64,000 nt of DNA from Kappaphycus alvarezii (GCA_002205965.3 NADL03000602.1:1178001-1242000), one strand, 5' to 3'. Positions 36,061 to 48,549 are shown, counted from the stretch's first letter. A program made the numbers and translations. The notes: generated by a model from the sequence alone, not told the origin.

Positions 36061-37130
36061 GGCAACCCCCGCTATCGACTACCCCATCGACTCACCCCTT
36101 TTTTATCTTCAACATGGCCAACCTCCGCCCTTCCTCACATCGCCGAGTCATCCCGAGGCCGCCGTTCTCTCAACGCTCTGGCCCTGATGGCAAATGGTCC
36201 AATCGACTACAATGATACTGTAGAAGATTGGACCGAGAAAGCGTTCGGGAGTGGGTCCGCCGTAACTGCTTCCAGCAGGCAGAAGAGGCGGAGGAGGAGG
36301 AGGAGAGGAGAAGGAGAGAGGAGGACCGGGTGGACCCTTGGAAGGCACTAGTTTACAACGGTGGGGAAGCTCCCATGGAGAACGAAGGGGAGACTGAGTG
36401 ATTAATTGTGATCTCTAACTCTTCTGACGAAGATAAAGAGAAGGGTGAAGAGGAGGACGAGGAGGATGAGGGGTAGGGAGACTTAGAAACTGCTGTAATA
36501 GTGGGGAGAGGGCCGGAAAGTATGGACTAGGTGGTCCCGATCTGGAACCAGATGGGGGCATCTTCAGTGGTCTAGATATTTCGCAGGAGGCAATGGAGAA
36601 TTCTAAGCCGTTCACGGATATTTGTGGGGAATGCTTGGGTGAAATGGATATTTTGGGGGAATTGTTTGGCTCTGATATGTAGGACTAATATATTAAGGAA
36701 GAAATCTACATATTTATCCTGATAGTATCTGCTGTTAGTCTCTTGTTCACAGGATTCCATTTAATGCATGTTATGGTTCTTATTATGCTTTTTTGAGACT
36801 TTAGGGGTAGCCAAAGTCTATATAAGCTGAGTAAACTGCTTCCTCTTGTGGAGGTCAACCAAGTTGGCAGACAAGTCCAAGTCAAGTCCCGAGTAGTAGG
36901 AAGCTGAGAGTCAACTTAGACCCAAGAAAACTTTTTCCTACGCTGGTCGCAGAGCATCAGTGGTAGACCCTGCCCCTTCTATATACTTGGTTGGAACCCT
37001 CTGAACTGTCTTCCTTATCCCTTCCTATTTGCTCGTTCAACTATTCCACGGTTGCACTTCTGCGGCTCGCAAAATATCCTTCTTGGGTAATTGGTTCTGA
37101 TTATCTCTTCTCCCGACGATTTATCCCTAT
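36061..37130. repeat. About 1-kb direct repeat, left copy (LTR-like)
   Basis: This segment is repeated in the same orientation at about 39,940-41,017. The best-conserved part starts with GACTTTAGGGGTAGCC (36,797) and includes TCTATATAAGCTGAGTAAAC and GTGGAGGTCAACCAAG. By eye about nine bases in ten agree between here and 37,130, fewer before 36,800. Earlier in the unit both copies carry remains of a small acidic reading frame that begins with an NLRPS-like block and ends with LDISQE and ICG(E/D)C blocks. The two copies flank a copia-like fossil, so they are probably its LTRs, but a duplicated unrelated repeat cannot be excluded. Confidence 0.6.
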
Positions 37131-39939
37131 CGTCTGCCACATGGTTTAAATGGAAATTCATAGAACTCATAACCTTTGCAACATTCGCAGCAAACCAAAC
37201 CGGTTAACTAAGTTGCTCCAATTTCCAGCCGCGATCCTCGCCAATCCTAGGCCGTCTACCCTCACAACCCTCGCTCCAGTCACAGCCTTAGATTCTCTTA
37301 TTTTGCGAAACGCATCCATTTGCGGCTTGAAGGACAATATAAAACTCTAATGCGGAGGTCACACGCCTTGGCACCGTCCTGCTCGTTGCACGAAGCCACT
37401 AAAGAGAAATAAACTGATGTCAATAAGTGCACCAACTTAGGCTCGCAAAGGAGGGTGCTTGCGGCCAGGCAGCGCGTTCCCTAGGATCTTCTGGGATCCC
37501 ATGCCCCTCTCCGAGGGTTGTTTCCATCCTCTGAAAGAAGCAACCACAGCGCTCTCCGATTTCGGAGCCATACCAGCCAGATTGATCTACTCTCAGCCCC
37601 TCAGCCCCAACTTCAATCCAGACCAATTTCTCCGCTGTGCAGGAGCTTCCCGCGGGGCAGCGCCGCAGGAGGGTCCGGACTGCGCCCAAACTACGATTTA
37701 AAGATCCACGGATCGCATTTTTATAAATTCACAAATTCACCTCCATTGTCCGTATGTATCCTTTTGATTCCACGCTCATGGATGGTGCGAAACCGAGTAA
37801 TAAATACCCGTCTGTCTCGTATGGTGTCACTTCTTTGCTTGAGAGTAACGACCAAACAAATCTTGACGCACCATCAGTGATGAGCAGAAAGTACTTGGAG
37901 TGTCCCTAAGTTGCCTCATGAAGAGGCTCGCATAAATCCATGAATATTTTATCTCCCACTGAGCATTATTGGGTGCCAACTTCCTTTTTGGGTTCTATGA
38001 GCCTTTTTTTTCCGCACCTAGTCTGAAATTGAAATTTCTGGCTTATGGGAGCGCAAACCAATGATGTGAGGGCTCTCCATCATCTTATGAATCTTACTAT
38101 CATTCACGTGACCTAGTCTTAAATGCCAAATTATCTTCTTAGTTTTTTCACCTCTGCTCACACACGCATGATTGGCTCATGCGACAGAGCCTGAAGAAGG
38201 GCTCTTTTTTTTGTAATGGTTTCGATATCTGTAACACTAGTTGCGTTGATGGTGTAGAGTCCACTATCCTCTAAGTTGGCACGAGGGAGAATTTTTCCGT
38301 TTGTTTCAGTTAATTTACTTGCACCATCCTCAAATTTGCACGTACCTCCATGCAGTCTAGGCGAGGAACGGACAACAGATTAAGAGAGATTTTTGGTGCA
38401 TAGATTACATCCTGTAGTTTGATCAATTTTTTTTCAACTCGCTGTGTTCAGGTTTACTGTGCCTTGGTACTGACTCACGATAGTTTGACTGTCACTAAGT
38501 CGAATGGTATTATCTTTTTCATTGAGTTCTGTGAACGTAGACCGATTACAACAAATGTGATGCGTTGCCCATTGTACAATACAAAACATTTGCACAATGG
38601 TATTGTCAATATCCCGAGCACTTTTTGTTGCTCTTACTGGATAGTTGATCATTTTAACAATAACGAATCTGGGCTTGGGTAAACTTTTTGCACTTTAGCA
38701 ACTTTGAAATTACGTCTCCGATTTGGTCTGAATCCTCGACTTTTCTGATGATTTGTATGGTATTTTTTGTACTCTTTGGTATTAGGGGCTTCATTTCCAT
38801 GTTTTTTCCCAGTTTCTGTACCTTTTATACCCATTAACTGCAGCTGCAAAAGGGCCTCTTCGTTCCTATTTAACCCCAGAGGGACGCTTATCTCTGTATT
38901 CACCGATAAGCCTACTTGATACCGCCTCCCAAATGGCTTTGGCTTCGTCCATTGATTTAATTGCAGCAACATTCGCTTTATATTCGTCACAATCTTTGAT
39001 TGATGGCAGCAGAATTGACACTTGCATGAGCTCATTTATCTTCTGACCAGCATTTTCTAGTATAGTGAAGCCTAGTTCCAGTTCGGCAATATGGTCTGAG
39101 ATTTATTCTTCAGTTTCCAGTATCCTGGAGAATATTTCATTCAACAAGGTTACCTTATTGCTTGTTGTTTTCCCTCTATATCTTGCCGTCAGTTTCGTCC
39201 ACATTTCCAGGGGGTCTTTTGAGTACTTCTGTACCGCTTTCAAATGCTTGTCCCCAAGAGCGAGCACCATAAGTGCAGTGGCTCGTTTTCTTTTCTTATT
39301 GTACTCTGTTAATGCGACGTCATCATCGTCGTCAGGAACAGTATCAGTTCCGTCAAGAATTCCCATGCAGTCCCGGTTCTTGAAAAAGCCTCCATTCTCA
39401 GGGGCCATAGGTGAAAAACTCTAGTCGGGATATCTATTAAACTTAGGAATATTTTCCTCCTTTTTGTCAGCAATGTTGAGGATTTGGGAGCGATGCTACG
39501 ACTGTAGCAAGTGGTGCAGTCGTAATTGTTAGGCGCGTGCTGATAGGAACGTATTTTTTTCGCCGTCATCTACAGACCTTTAGTTTACTGTACTACATCT
39601 CCTCGTCCAAATTTGCTTATAGTTCCGGTCCTTCATCGTCCTCCCTGAGCCTTTGCTTATCATTACCGCGGTCCTCTCCATATTTACTCCCATTTTATCT
39701 AGATATTTTTATACTCTATCTACCCCTCTGAATCGATCCCGAATCAAGTTCTTTTTCCCTTTTTGCTTACCTCCTCCTCCAAATTCGTTTTCTTTGAGAG
39801 AAAGGGCGCAAGTGCACTACTACAAATCCCTTGTAGATTTATTTTACCTATTCCTAATCTATAGAACCTGCCCGGGGAGACTATTTAAACCCCTTTATTC
39901 CAAGTTTTAAATGTCCCCGATCATTTTACTCATCACCCC
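37131..39939 (-). mobile_element. Ty1/copia-like fossil between the direct repeats
   Basis: On the minus strand, gag lies at 39,103-39,408, with the UBN2-like block NKKRKRATALMVLALGDKHL and KDPLEMWTKLTARYRGKTTS. A basic gag end lies at 38,649-39,035. The integrase entry block WHLRLGHVNDSKIHKMM is at about 38,070-38,120, and the integrase core (FMDLCEPLHEAT, KYFLLITDGASRF, then HTDNGGEF near 37,745) follows. I see no reverse transcriptase, so a large internal part is probably missing. The element is broken. With the flanking repeats as LTRs the whole would span about 36,060-41,017. LTR divergence of roughly one base in ten suggests an old insertion. Confidence 0.75.
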
Positions 39940-41017
39940 TCTCCCCCCACACACCCAAACACCCTCCGTTGCCTCCCATTCCCCAAAGCCTATCGAAATG
40001 AACAATCTACGCCCTTCGAAATTCATTTCCAAAAATCGCCATCCCCGCCCCTAAACTCTATTCCCCTACTCCCTTTCGGACCTACTGACCGCGAGGATTA
40101 CCTGCGCCGGCAAAACAAGAAAAAGGTGATCGAATTCGTGCGTCGCCTTTTTATTGAGGACGAGGGGAGGAGGTAGGTAAGGGCGGGAGTGGGACATCAA
40201 GGAGGAAGCTGGGGAGACCTTCGAGGAGTGGGTGGCCCCTGAAATGGTCTACGAGGTTAAAAAAGGAGGACGGGGAACATGAGGAGGATGAGGAGGATGA
40301 AAAGGAAGAAGAGGAGTAAGAGGAATGATGAGGACGAGGACGAGTTGGATGAGGTAACAGGGAGCATGGAAAGTGCTGGACTGGTGGGGCCTGGACTGGA
40401 GAGTACGGAACAAGTGGTGCCGACGCTGGAACCGGATGGAGATATCTTTAGTAGTTTAGATATCTCCCAGGAGGGAATAGAGAGCTATGAGCCATTCGCA
40501 GATATTTGTGGGGACTGCTCGACAGCATGGATATTTTAGAAGGTTGTTGGATCTGATTTAGAGAATGGGAAATAAGAGGACCTCATTTGTTGTTTGTTTC
40601 TTAAGTATCTTTTGTTTAGAGTATATCATCCACACAAATTGTTTCTATGCATTTCCTGGTACCTTTTGTAGTTTTGTTTGGACTTTAGGGGTAGCCAAAA
40701 GTCTATATAAGCTGAGTAAACTGCTTCCTCTTGTGGAGGTCAACCAAGTTGGCAGACAACTTCAAGCCAAGTCCCGAGTAGTAGGAAATTGAGAGTCAAC
40801 TTCAGACCCAAGAAACATTTTTCCTACGCTGGTCACAGAGCATCAGTGGTAGGCCCTGCCCTTTCCATACTTGCTTGTAGCTCTCTCAACTCTCTTCCAT
40901 ATGCACTCCTTTTTGTTCGTTTAACTATACCACGGTAGCACTTTTGTCGCTTGCAACACCTCCTTCTTGGGGTAGTTGGTTCCGAGTATCTCTCTTTCCG
41001 AAAATTTACCCCTATCA
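39940..41017. repeat. About 1-kb direct repeat, right copy (LTR-like)
   Basis: Partner of the repeat at 36,061-37,130 in the same orientation. It holds TCTATATAAGCTGAGTAAAC at about 40,702 and ends near TTTACCCCTATC (about 41,014), where the left copy reads TTTATCCCTATC. The acidic frame is clearer here: an open stretch at 40,279-40,539 has Asp/Glu-rich repeats, then PTLEPDGDIFSSLDISQEGI and ADICGDC. A LINE begins immediately at its right edge. An LTR with an embedded frame is unusual but known in other lineages. Confidence 0.6.
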
Positions 41018-43260
41018 GTAATCAAGGACGGATACGGTTTCTCACAAGATGAGATCCTCATTCATCAGGGCAGGTGTTTGCTGACTCCCATTTTCGACGA
41101 AGCTTCCAAGTACTTTCAGCAACTTCAGTTGCGAGTATCAACGTCTGGAGGATCTGAGGCAATTGTCCACTTCATACGACGACTTTGCGTGGAACATGGT
41201 GAATCCAAGGAGTATGCATTGCTATCCACTGACCTTCAAAACGCTTTCAACATGGTCAGCCGCAGTGCGATTTTGACAAAGGTCAAACAGAGATTCCCAG
41301 AGCTCTTCTCCTGGGTCTGTTGCTAGTACGATGTAAGCTCAGGTCATCTGTGTGTGGGATGATATGCTACGGAACGAGGTAGGTATGCAGCACTGGGATT
41401 CGCTGGGTCCACTTCTATTCTCCCTTGTGCTGCAAAAAGTGAAGCGGGAACTTAAACCCCGTCTGGAAAACGTGGGGACACCACCGGCAGGCCTCTTCTA
41501 CTCATTCAGCTGTGGTACTTGGACGGTGAGTATATGATTGGCACAAATGAAGCCGCTCGAACGGCACTACAGTTCCTCTCCTCCCCGGGGTGCGCAGTTT
41601 GGGTTTACACCTCCGAATGGATAAGTGTACTGTATGGTGGTAAACCGCCCCTCCCCCACCTGTTCAGCAGTCTCTCCCATGTGAGCTTCGCCAGGACTAT
41701 AGCGGCGGCACAGAAGTGCTTCGCGCCTCATTGGGTCGGAACTATTCATAGAGCGCGAGTTCTCAAAGAAAGTCGGTTCGCTACAGCCTCTTCTCAGATC
41801 CCTGTTAACCTTGGAGGATACTCATGTAGCTCTTCAGTTCTGTGGACCTGCTTCGGTGTATGTCGGATCAACAACCTCTAACATATCGTTCCACCTCATT
41901 CCACTCTCAAAGGAGCTGCGGAATTCGATACTGCTGTTGAAACTAAGCTGCGAGGTTTCATGGGCAGGGTTTTAGACCAGACACTTTTCGGGAATTAGGG
42001 GTTTTTAGGGGTTTCGGGACTTACAACTCCCTATTGAGCTCTTTGGCCCTCTCAAACAACATTTGGCAGCGGGCTCCGCTCCACTCAGCTCAATGCGGCC
42101 GCTGCGTTCCATTCCTCCGTGTCGATCACGCGTACCATGTGCTCTACACTTCTCCATGTGCTACCGAGCACTGCTCTCCAACTTACATATCCGCAGTTCG
42201 AGCACACGACGAGTAGAAGACACAAGAGGCATCCGAGAAGATTGTCCAGTTCGAGGCTATCGACTCAATTCAGCGGTTTGGTCAGCGGCAACTCGCTCGC
42301 CCAGTTAAGGAAAGACCTTTGATGACATGCCAAAAGGGGATGAGAGGACCGTGGCATTCCGAGTCTCGTTGTCAGCAGATGGTTGCGTGGACTGGCTTTC
42401 ATGCCAACCGGCTCCAGCCTTGGGTACCTACATTTCGGACCGCAATTACAAGACGTGGTTGCAGTTCCATTACAGGCACCATTGTTTCCTCCGGCTTCAA
42501 AATGCCGCAGGGGGGATTCACGACACTTCTGGATCAGTATGGTGACCACGCGCTGTGCTGTGCCTACGGATCCACCCGTGGGTGGCGGCATGGCTCGCAA
42601 ACACAGTTGTTTACCGCAGACCTCTCCAAAGCCGCCCGGCACCCTGTCCTCGAGCCCCACAACGCGACCATGCAGTTCGCCCGGACATCAAGGCGCTTCG
42701 AGAGAACGGGGGCACAACTGTTATGACTTAACCATCATCCATGCCTTGACTCCCGTTCGCCTCCTCTCCCTGGCGCGAAGCCCACTCAAGCCCCTTAAGG
42801 TGTTCACCTTTGCAAGGACACTCGCATTGCCGAGTTGATACGTTCAAAATGTCCTGCGCATCGCTTCATTGCCCTTCCACTCTCCACGTTGGAAGGGCTG
42901 TTCGGTACTTTGCCAGCCGGGTTGCGACAGGCACTGACGCACGTGCAGTTGTTCCGATTGCTGAGGTGCGGCAAACACTGTTCAATCGTAATTCGGCGAG
43001 ACTGGTCCAGAATAACGCCAGTTGTCTGCTGGAAGGAGGTGTGGGTGAATATTAACGCCACAGCGAGTTGGTTCCAGAGAACCTCCGTTTTCCGGGTAAA
43101 TCAGTCGCTACGCAATGTAGGACTCGTCTCCGTAATCTCTAGCTCAACCCCACCTACTGCACCAATGATCCTTGACAATAAAAACCCTCAATCACCCAGT
43201 TCACCCGCTCTACTAAAATATAGAAGAACAATGCCACAGCCAAATGCTTGGGGATCATGA
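41018..43260 (+). mobile_element. Non-LTR retrotransposon with RT and restriction-like endonuclease region
   Basis: The reverse transcriptase domain starts near 41,020. GGSEAIVHFIRRLCVEHGES and EYALLSTDLQNAFNMVSRSA (about 41,150-41,265) match the template-binding and first catalytic Asp blocks. LGPLLFSLVLQKVKREL (about 41,404) matches the next block. WYLDG at 41,513-41,527 stands where the family has WYLDDG, one Asp codon fewer. Downstream, a Cys/His region includes DQYGDHALCCAYGSTRGW (about 42,532-42,588). An endonuclease-like end follows with DLTIIHALTPVRLLSLARSP (about 42,727) and FIALPLSTLEGLFGTLP (about 42,868). Frames change several times and there are stops, so it is dead. The start abuts the LTR-like repeat; no poly-A tail was identified. 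The endonuclease assignment rests on the overall motif order. Confidence 0.75.
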
Positions 43261-43872
43261 AGACATCATGCAGCGCAATAAGGATATGCTATCAAGATGG
43301 ACTAGGTCAAAGAGAGGCAACAACGGGGTTCATTTACTGTAACAAATAAGTTGGCTGATACCCACTCAACTTGTATACTAGTATGCATGTGCATGAGATA
43401 TTGAGACAGGCGCTGATGGCACTTCACTCCACCAGCAAGTAGAGGGGAGGACAGCAAGCAACCAAAAAAGTGCATTAAGCAGAGAGTAAAACTTTACCAT
43501 TCGTATTACGGGTCCGCTGCAGGATCCCACTATATTGCCAGCGAAGAGCGAAACGGGTGGTCCACGTCGGTCACGTGCAGCGGCAGCGATTGTCAATTGT
43601 CTTGCACATCCTAAATGGGTGCTTCAAGGCAAAAAGATAAGAAAGACCCATCTGGAGCAATCTGTCGTCAAACAGCACGGTACTGCCAGAGTTCCAAGGC
43701 ACATCTGTTGGCTCGCTTTCATGTTTAGGCAAACTGTCTTGTATTTAGTGCCATCTCATTCTGTACTAATGTCGCAGTGCTGTACTATATTAATATGAGC
43801 TTACAGTGGTACTGTACTCAACTGCACAGTTTGAGATAGTCACGTTCGAATTACACGTGGCATTAAAAGTGC
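43261..43872. other. Intergenic DNA between LINE and RBM39-like gene
   Basis: No gene is supported. A 72-codon open frame (43,378-43,596, minus) lacks recognisable features. The right part holds TACTGTAC-related words (near 43,777-43,830) and the likely 3' flank of the RBM39-like gene. Confidence 0.5.
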
Positions 43873-45891
43873 TCACTTGTCAGTTTGAAACCTCTTTGCA
43901 TATTCGTCATCGCTGACAAACACCGCGCGAATCTGCATCCCCCCAAACCATCTTCCGTTCAATCCCTTGACAGCCTTCTTCCCAGCCTCTACTTTCTCAA
44001 ACCGAACAAAAACCAATCCCTTCGATTCCTTCTCCACATGCAAGTGTACCACTTTTCCATAACTTGCGGAACACTCATCTCTCACATCCTCCGCTAAATC
44101 CAACTCAAATCCCGCTTCCTCCACCGCCGCATTAAACATGTTGCTCAACATTAGCGACCGAGTTTCAATCTTCGATTCCTTCATTTCCATATCCTTCCCC
44201 TTCCCCATGGCCTCTCCCCTCGACAACTGCTGCATCAGCATTACTCGCTGACTCGCATTCATGGCAAATCCCCATCCTTCCCCTCGTCAAGTTCCCCAGC
44301 TACATCCAAATCTCCACCCGCGGGTCCTGGCAACGGTACCACTTCATCCCCTCCACTTCCGCTATTCCCTTTCACCACCATTCCCCCGCTCCCGGGATTA
44401 ATCACACCTCCACTCCCTCCTCGATTCTCCTGACTTGCTAATCCCACCTTCAGCTTCCTCCCCGCTAGCTCTAATCCGTTTATCTCCAGCGCCTTTTTCG
44501 CCGACTCGTGCTTCACAAATTCCACGAATCCATACCCTCTGGATCTTCCACCCTCATTCTCTCTGCAAATTGCAATGAAGAGATCTCTCCAAAAGGCTCA
44601 AAAACCTTTCTAAGGTCTTCTTCCGACAGCCAGAATGACACAGAGCCCACGTACAATCGAGTGAATCCATCCCCATCGTCAGCCTTCAACTCCACCCCGC
44701 TTCCACCTGCCCCCATCGTCGGCAAGGGCACCCTGTCAACTCCTTGCCCAGATACCACACCTCTCCTTCCAGCATTCATGTGATTTGGTACTGGTAAACC
44801 CAACGGGTTCAATAGCGTCCTCAGCTCCTCAATCGACACCATCTCTGTCGGTCCTGTTAATTGCTGCACCTGCGCCACTTGTGTCCCAACAACCTGCTGT
44901 CCTCCTGCACCCGCATCTTTCTCCTTCCCGCCATCCTCGACCTGTCGTATCGGCTTCCTGCCGCCCATCGACCATCCGACCAGACTTTCATCAAATGCAG
45001 GCCCCTCTTTCCCTCCATCTCGACCTTTTCCCGTCGCTCTGCCCCCCTTCTGTCATCCTTACTCGTTCGTTCATCGTCCACCATTGCCTGCACTGTAACA
45101 GCCGTACCGCCGAGAATACCTCCGTGCAACTCCACTGCCCTGCCCACGCTCTTTGCGTCGTAAAACTCCACATATCCTGTGCGATCGGAATCTCCCCCTC
45201 TCCCCTGACCAACTGGATATCTCTCACACTCCCAGCCCTAGAAAAGTAGTCGTATACGTCACTCTCTCGAACCCTCGCCCTAGTTTCAACACAAGCACCG
45301 TCCTTTCATCTCGTCCTCTACTTTTGTCGTTCCTAGTGCCCCTCTCCCAGTCTTCCGCTTCGCGACCTGTCCCCCTCCTCCTATCGTCATACCTTCTCCT
45401 TCTCCCCACAGGACTCATCTCTCGGTAGCGGTCCCTTGTCCCATAGGCTCCACGCCCTTTATGGTAATCCCTTCCATACCTTCTCCGTGGACTGTCACTC
45501 ACTCCGCGATAGCGTGTCTCTCTTCCCCTCCGTCTCACCGAGTAACTTCTGTTGCGACTTGGACTCCTGCTTCGACTAGAATCGCGGGAATACGAGCTGT
45601 AACTATCGTCGGAACTAGAATCATAGTGTCGGCGACGGCGAACACGTCGGGTGCGACGGGCGGCGAGTCACGACTGTGCTATCACTTCCGCTGTCACTTA
45701 CAGAATAGCTTTCACTATCTGAGACGTCATTATAACGACGAGAGTAACGTCGAGACGGAGGAGAACGAGAACGGAGACGCATGCACGTTTGGAGGAATTG
45801 CCTCGGGGTAGAGGGAGCGACTCCGGTTCGCGGGGAACGACTCGGCGGTTCGTGTGGAACGAGGATCACGCGGTGTTTCACCAAGTGGCAT
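43873..45891 (-). CDS. RBM39/CAPER-like SR splicing factor
   Basis: Nuclear RNA-binding protein of the RBM39 (CAPER, yeast/plant U2AF-related) family, expected to act in 3' splice-site choice. The order from the N-terminus is an Arg/Ser region (RSRSPPSRRYSRR, about 45,740; SSRSRSPSRNRSYS, about 45,560), then RRM1 (DVYDYFSRAGSVRDIQLV and TGYVEFYDAKSVGRAVEL, about 45,100-45,270). RRM2 follows (TRLYVGSVSFWLSEEDLRKV, about 44,610-44,670, then GYGFVEFVKHESAKKALEIN, about 44,470-44,530). Last comes a C-terminal U2AF-homology motif with LNGRWFGG, the Arg-x-Phe signature (about 43,940), ending near the stop at 43,873. The ATG at 45,889-45,891 gives MPLGETPRD and is the most likely start. The reading changes frame about six times by single bases, mostly in G runs (near 45,640, 45,270, 45,200, 44,990, 44,545 and 44,265), while motifs stay intact. 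No intron is needed. It is divergent from MetAP1. Confidence 0.8.
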
Positions 45892-45960
45892 TGTGAGCAA
45901 GGGATCAAAAAAGAAGTGGCAATGTAAGGAACTCAGCGATTCACAGGACGGATGAGAGGA

Positions 45961-46248
45961 TCAGAATGACGGCCGGCCGACTGGATAGGTGACGTGAGAG
46001 AGGTCGGCGGTTGGGCGATAAGGAAGGACAACGAATTGACTGCTTTGCCCTGGGAGTTGATAACGCCACAAAGGAGTGATGCCTGTGTTTGCAAGACGTT
46101 TACACAGGTCGGCGTCGGCAGTGGAGGAGAACACGGGTTCTAATACAAGCGAATCCGTTAGAACAGTCTCAATGGACACGAAAAAAACCAGGACCAGACA
46201 AAAAATGATTTTGAAAACGTTTGTTTTGGAAAACTTTTCAGTTTTCAA
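45961..46248 (-). CDS. Possible small secreted protein, or leader of RBM39-like gene
   Basis: An uninterrupted 95-codon frame begins MKTEKFSKTNVFKIIFCLVL and looks like a signal peptide: basic start, then a hydrophobic core to about residue 25. A 65-residue remainder follows with one Cys and no known motif. It ends 70 bp upstream of the RBM39-like start on the same strand, so it could equally be an upstream frame inside that gene's 5' leader. The minus-strand TATA-like GCTTTATAGC (about 46,300) lies 50 bp before it. Unassigned. Confidence 0.25.
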   Translation of the reverse strand: MKTEKFSKTNVFKIIFCLVLVFFVSIETVLTDSLVLEPVFSSTADADLCKRLANTGITPLWRYQLPGQSSQFVVLPYRPTADLSHVTYPVGRPSF

Positions 46249-46311
46249 TTTGTTTTTTTTGGAGTTTGCTGTTTACAGTTTGATCCATCCAGCGAATCGC
46301 TGCGCTATAAA

Positions 46312-46440
46312 GCGTACAGTGTGTACAGTAAAATAAATTACAGTACTGTCATTACACAAAGTACTGTCAGAAGTGACAATCAAAAGCCAACTACGTACTG
46401 TACTACTTTCTGGTACAGTACAACAGTACAGTACGTATAC
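46312..46440. promoter_or_regulatory. TACTGTAC-rich inverted repeats in the divergent promoter
   Basis: Between the RBM39-like and MetAP1 starts lie several TACTGTAC/GTACAGTA words. TACGTACTGTAC at 46,392-46,403 is the exact inverted repeat of GTACAGTACGTA at 46,426-46,437, with a further GGTACAGTAC between. A cluster just to the left (46,320-46,365) holds GTACAGTA and CAGTACTGTC. The site is about 135 bp upstream of the MetAP1 start, suited to a transcription-factor site or a stem-loop. Function is inferred from position only. Confidence 0.45.
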
Positions 46441-46571
46441 TCTTAGCCCTCGGCGTCGGACGTGTTGGGGACGGAGTCGCGCCGACCTCTCTCAATTCCA
46501 ACCGAACCTCTCACTCTTCTACTTACCATCTAACCTCAACCCTCTGCTCTCGTTCTTCATTCTATGCACAT

Positions 46572-47709
46572 ATGGCTACTCAAAGGTGTGCGCGACAGCG
46601 CAATGTCTCAAGCAAGCTGCTCTTCGTGCCCCATGCGTCAAACTTGAGATCGATGCCGTAGATCAGTCATATTTCTGCTCTCAAGAGTGTTTCCGTAAGA
46701 GCTGGTCTGTGCATAAGGCGCTGCACAAAGCAGCAAGTCAGCTGCGTTCCCTGGATTTGGCTGCAAAGCGACGCCGTGCCGCATTTAAAGATATCAGTAC
46801 ACGGGTGACTTGCGCGCGGCGCGCCTGGTTTGCCAATGAGGACAGTTCCGGATGGATTCCCAAGACAGATTACTATGCAGATGGAACTCCAACTGGGGAA
46901 AAGAAGTTTAACAGAACAGCGGCTGGATTTCGGATACTGGATGAGAAAGGAATTGAAGGTATGCGGACCGTGTGTCGGTTGGAAGGGAGGTGTTGGATAT
47001 TGCAGTGCGTGCAGCTAAAGTTGGTGTTACTACGGAAGAGATTGATCGCATCGTTCATCAAGCCTGCATTGAACGGAAGAGTTACCCATCTCCGCTGAAC
47101 TACTACGGTTTCCCAAATCGTGTTGCACTTCCGTCAATGAGGTAATCTGCCATGGCATTCCAGACATGCGCCCTCTTCAAGATGGTGACATTCTAAACAT
47201 TGACATCACATTGTATCATAACGGCTACCACGGTGACCTCAACGAAACTATCGTGATCGGCCACAATTGTTCAGACGCTAAAAAACGCCTGGTTCGCTCC
47301 GCCTATGACGCCATGTGGGCAGCCATCAGCAAAGTCAAACCCGGAGCTCTTTTCCGCGAATTCGGCGCGCACATCGAAAAAGTGGCAAAAGAAAACAGAC
47401 ACAGTGTTGTGCGAAGTTACTGCGGCCACGGTATCAATGAACAGTTTCACACCTCCAAATGTCCCACATTATCGCAAAAACAAGGCTGTTGGTATGTGCA
47501 AACCGGGCATGACGTTTACTATTGAGCCCATGCTCAATATGGGAAATTGGCGCGACGATATTTGGCCAGATGACTGGACTGCAGTCACGGTCGATGGGCA
47601 ACCCTCTGCACAATTCGAACATACCATTTTGGTAACGGACACGGGATTTGAGGTACTTACAGCCAGACTGCCAGATGGGCCCAAGTTTTGGTGGGAGGAA
47701 GAGGGCTAA
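46572..47709 (+). CDS. Methionine aminopeptidase 1 with MYND-like zinc finger
   Basis: Cytosolic, ribosome-associated metalloprotease that removes the initiator methionine. The N-terminal zinc finger reads [16 protein letters not shown] and [12 protein letters not shown] with the His pair in [10 protein letters not shown] (about 46,595-46,740). After a linker the pita-bread catalytic domain follows. All five metal ligands are visible: Asp in LNIDIT and Asp in HGDLNET (about 47,195-47,240), His in CGHGI (about 47,425), Glu in FTIEPM (about 47,525) and Glu in QFEHTI (about 47,620). The stop is at 47,707-47,709. The ATG at 46,572 gives MATQ just before the zinc finger. Single-base frame changes are needed near 46,585, 46,985, 47,125 and 47,455, at short G, C or A runs, with conserved residues kept on both sides. 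Length fits the family. No intron is evident. Confidence 0.9.
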
Positions 47710-48549
47710 AGCACAGGGGACGGCAGAGTTAATCGCGTTCCACTCACATGACGTAGTGAGTGAGCGTTACGTTTTGTTGCCCAGCCGTAACTGCAGTTGA
47801 ATAGCTCGACAAAGAGAGATGGAGGAGCTCATGATGTTTCGCGCTTGTCTCCAGACTAGAACCTGGGTCCTTTATGCATGGCATGAAAATTGACTCTATA
47901 TCCATGCAGTTGTTCAAATGCTCTCGTTGGTTGTAAGCGCATCGTTCAATCTGAAATTGCACTTGTAGGTATGAATTAAGACGCAGAAGAGTGCCACTCG
48001 ACGATTATATGTGCAACAGTACCCCCCTCAGGGCAGTGTCTGAAGTGCAAGCTGTTGACCACTCCTGACTTCATAGCAGAGTATTACAAACTTACTTGAC
48101 ATTTACGCCCAACTCAACGAGTGCTTCCACTTTCTGCAAAGTGGAAGCGGATAAACATTCACGTGATGGCGCTGCCACCGCAACAATGTATATGATCAGA
48201 ATCTACATTTTACATTGCATGCGGGTGCTACGTGAAGACTGTGACAATATGTGCATACGCCTACTTCCTCTGATTGCCTTCGCTAAAAGTAAAAGATTAA
48301 TGCGGAATTTCTGACCAAGTTAGACATCTACATCGATTGCATAAACACTTCACTCGACTCAGTCACCATTCCTGGAAAAATTCAACTTAATTGGACGTCT
48401 GAGCCATCTCGATCTGGACTTGACCCACTGAACCACGCCCTTACTCCCTCAAAGAAATTCATAGGCTGCTCAATTCCTTCATCCCACTACCCTGCAGAGC
48501 CGAACTGCTGTCCTTTCGGGATCTCTCACGACGGCCATTCATGGAACTA
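47710..48549. other. Intergenic DNA between convergent genes
   Basis: Lies between the 3' ends of MetAP1 (plus) and the kinase (minus). I see no gene; open frames stay at or below 73 codons without features. It should hold both 3' flanks, but I cannot point to a definite terminator. Confidence 0.5.

Noticed and set aside
36148-36615. Minus-strand proline-rich frames
   Set aside because: They are antisense shadows of the acidic, purine-rich part of the direct repeat.
44785-45249. 154-codon plus-strand frame
   Set aside because: It is antisense to the RBM39-like gene, whose minus-strand RRM motifs are clear.
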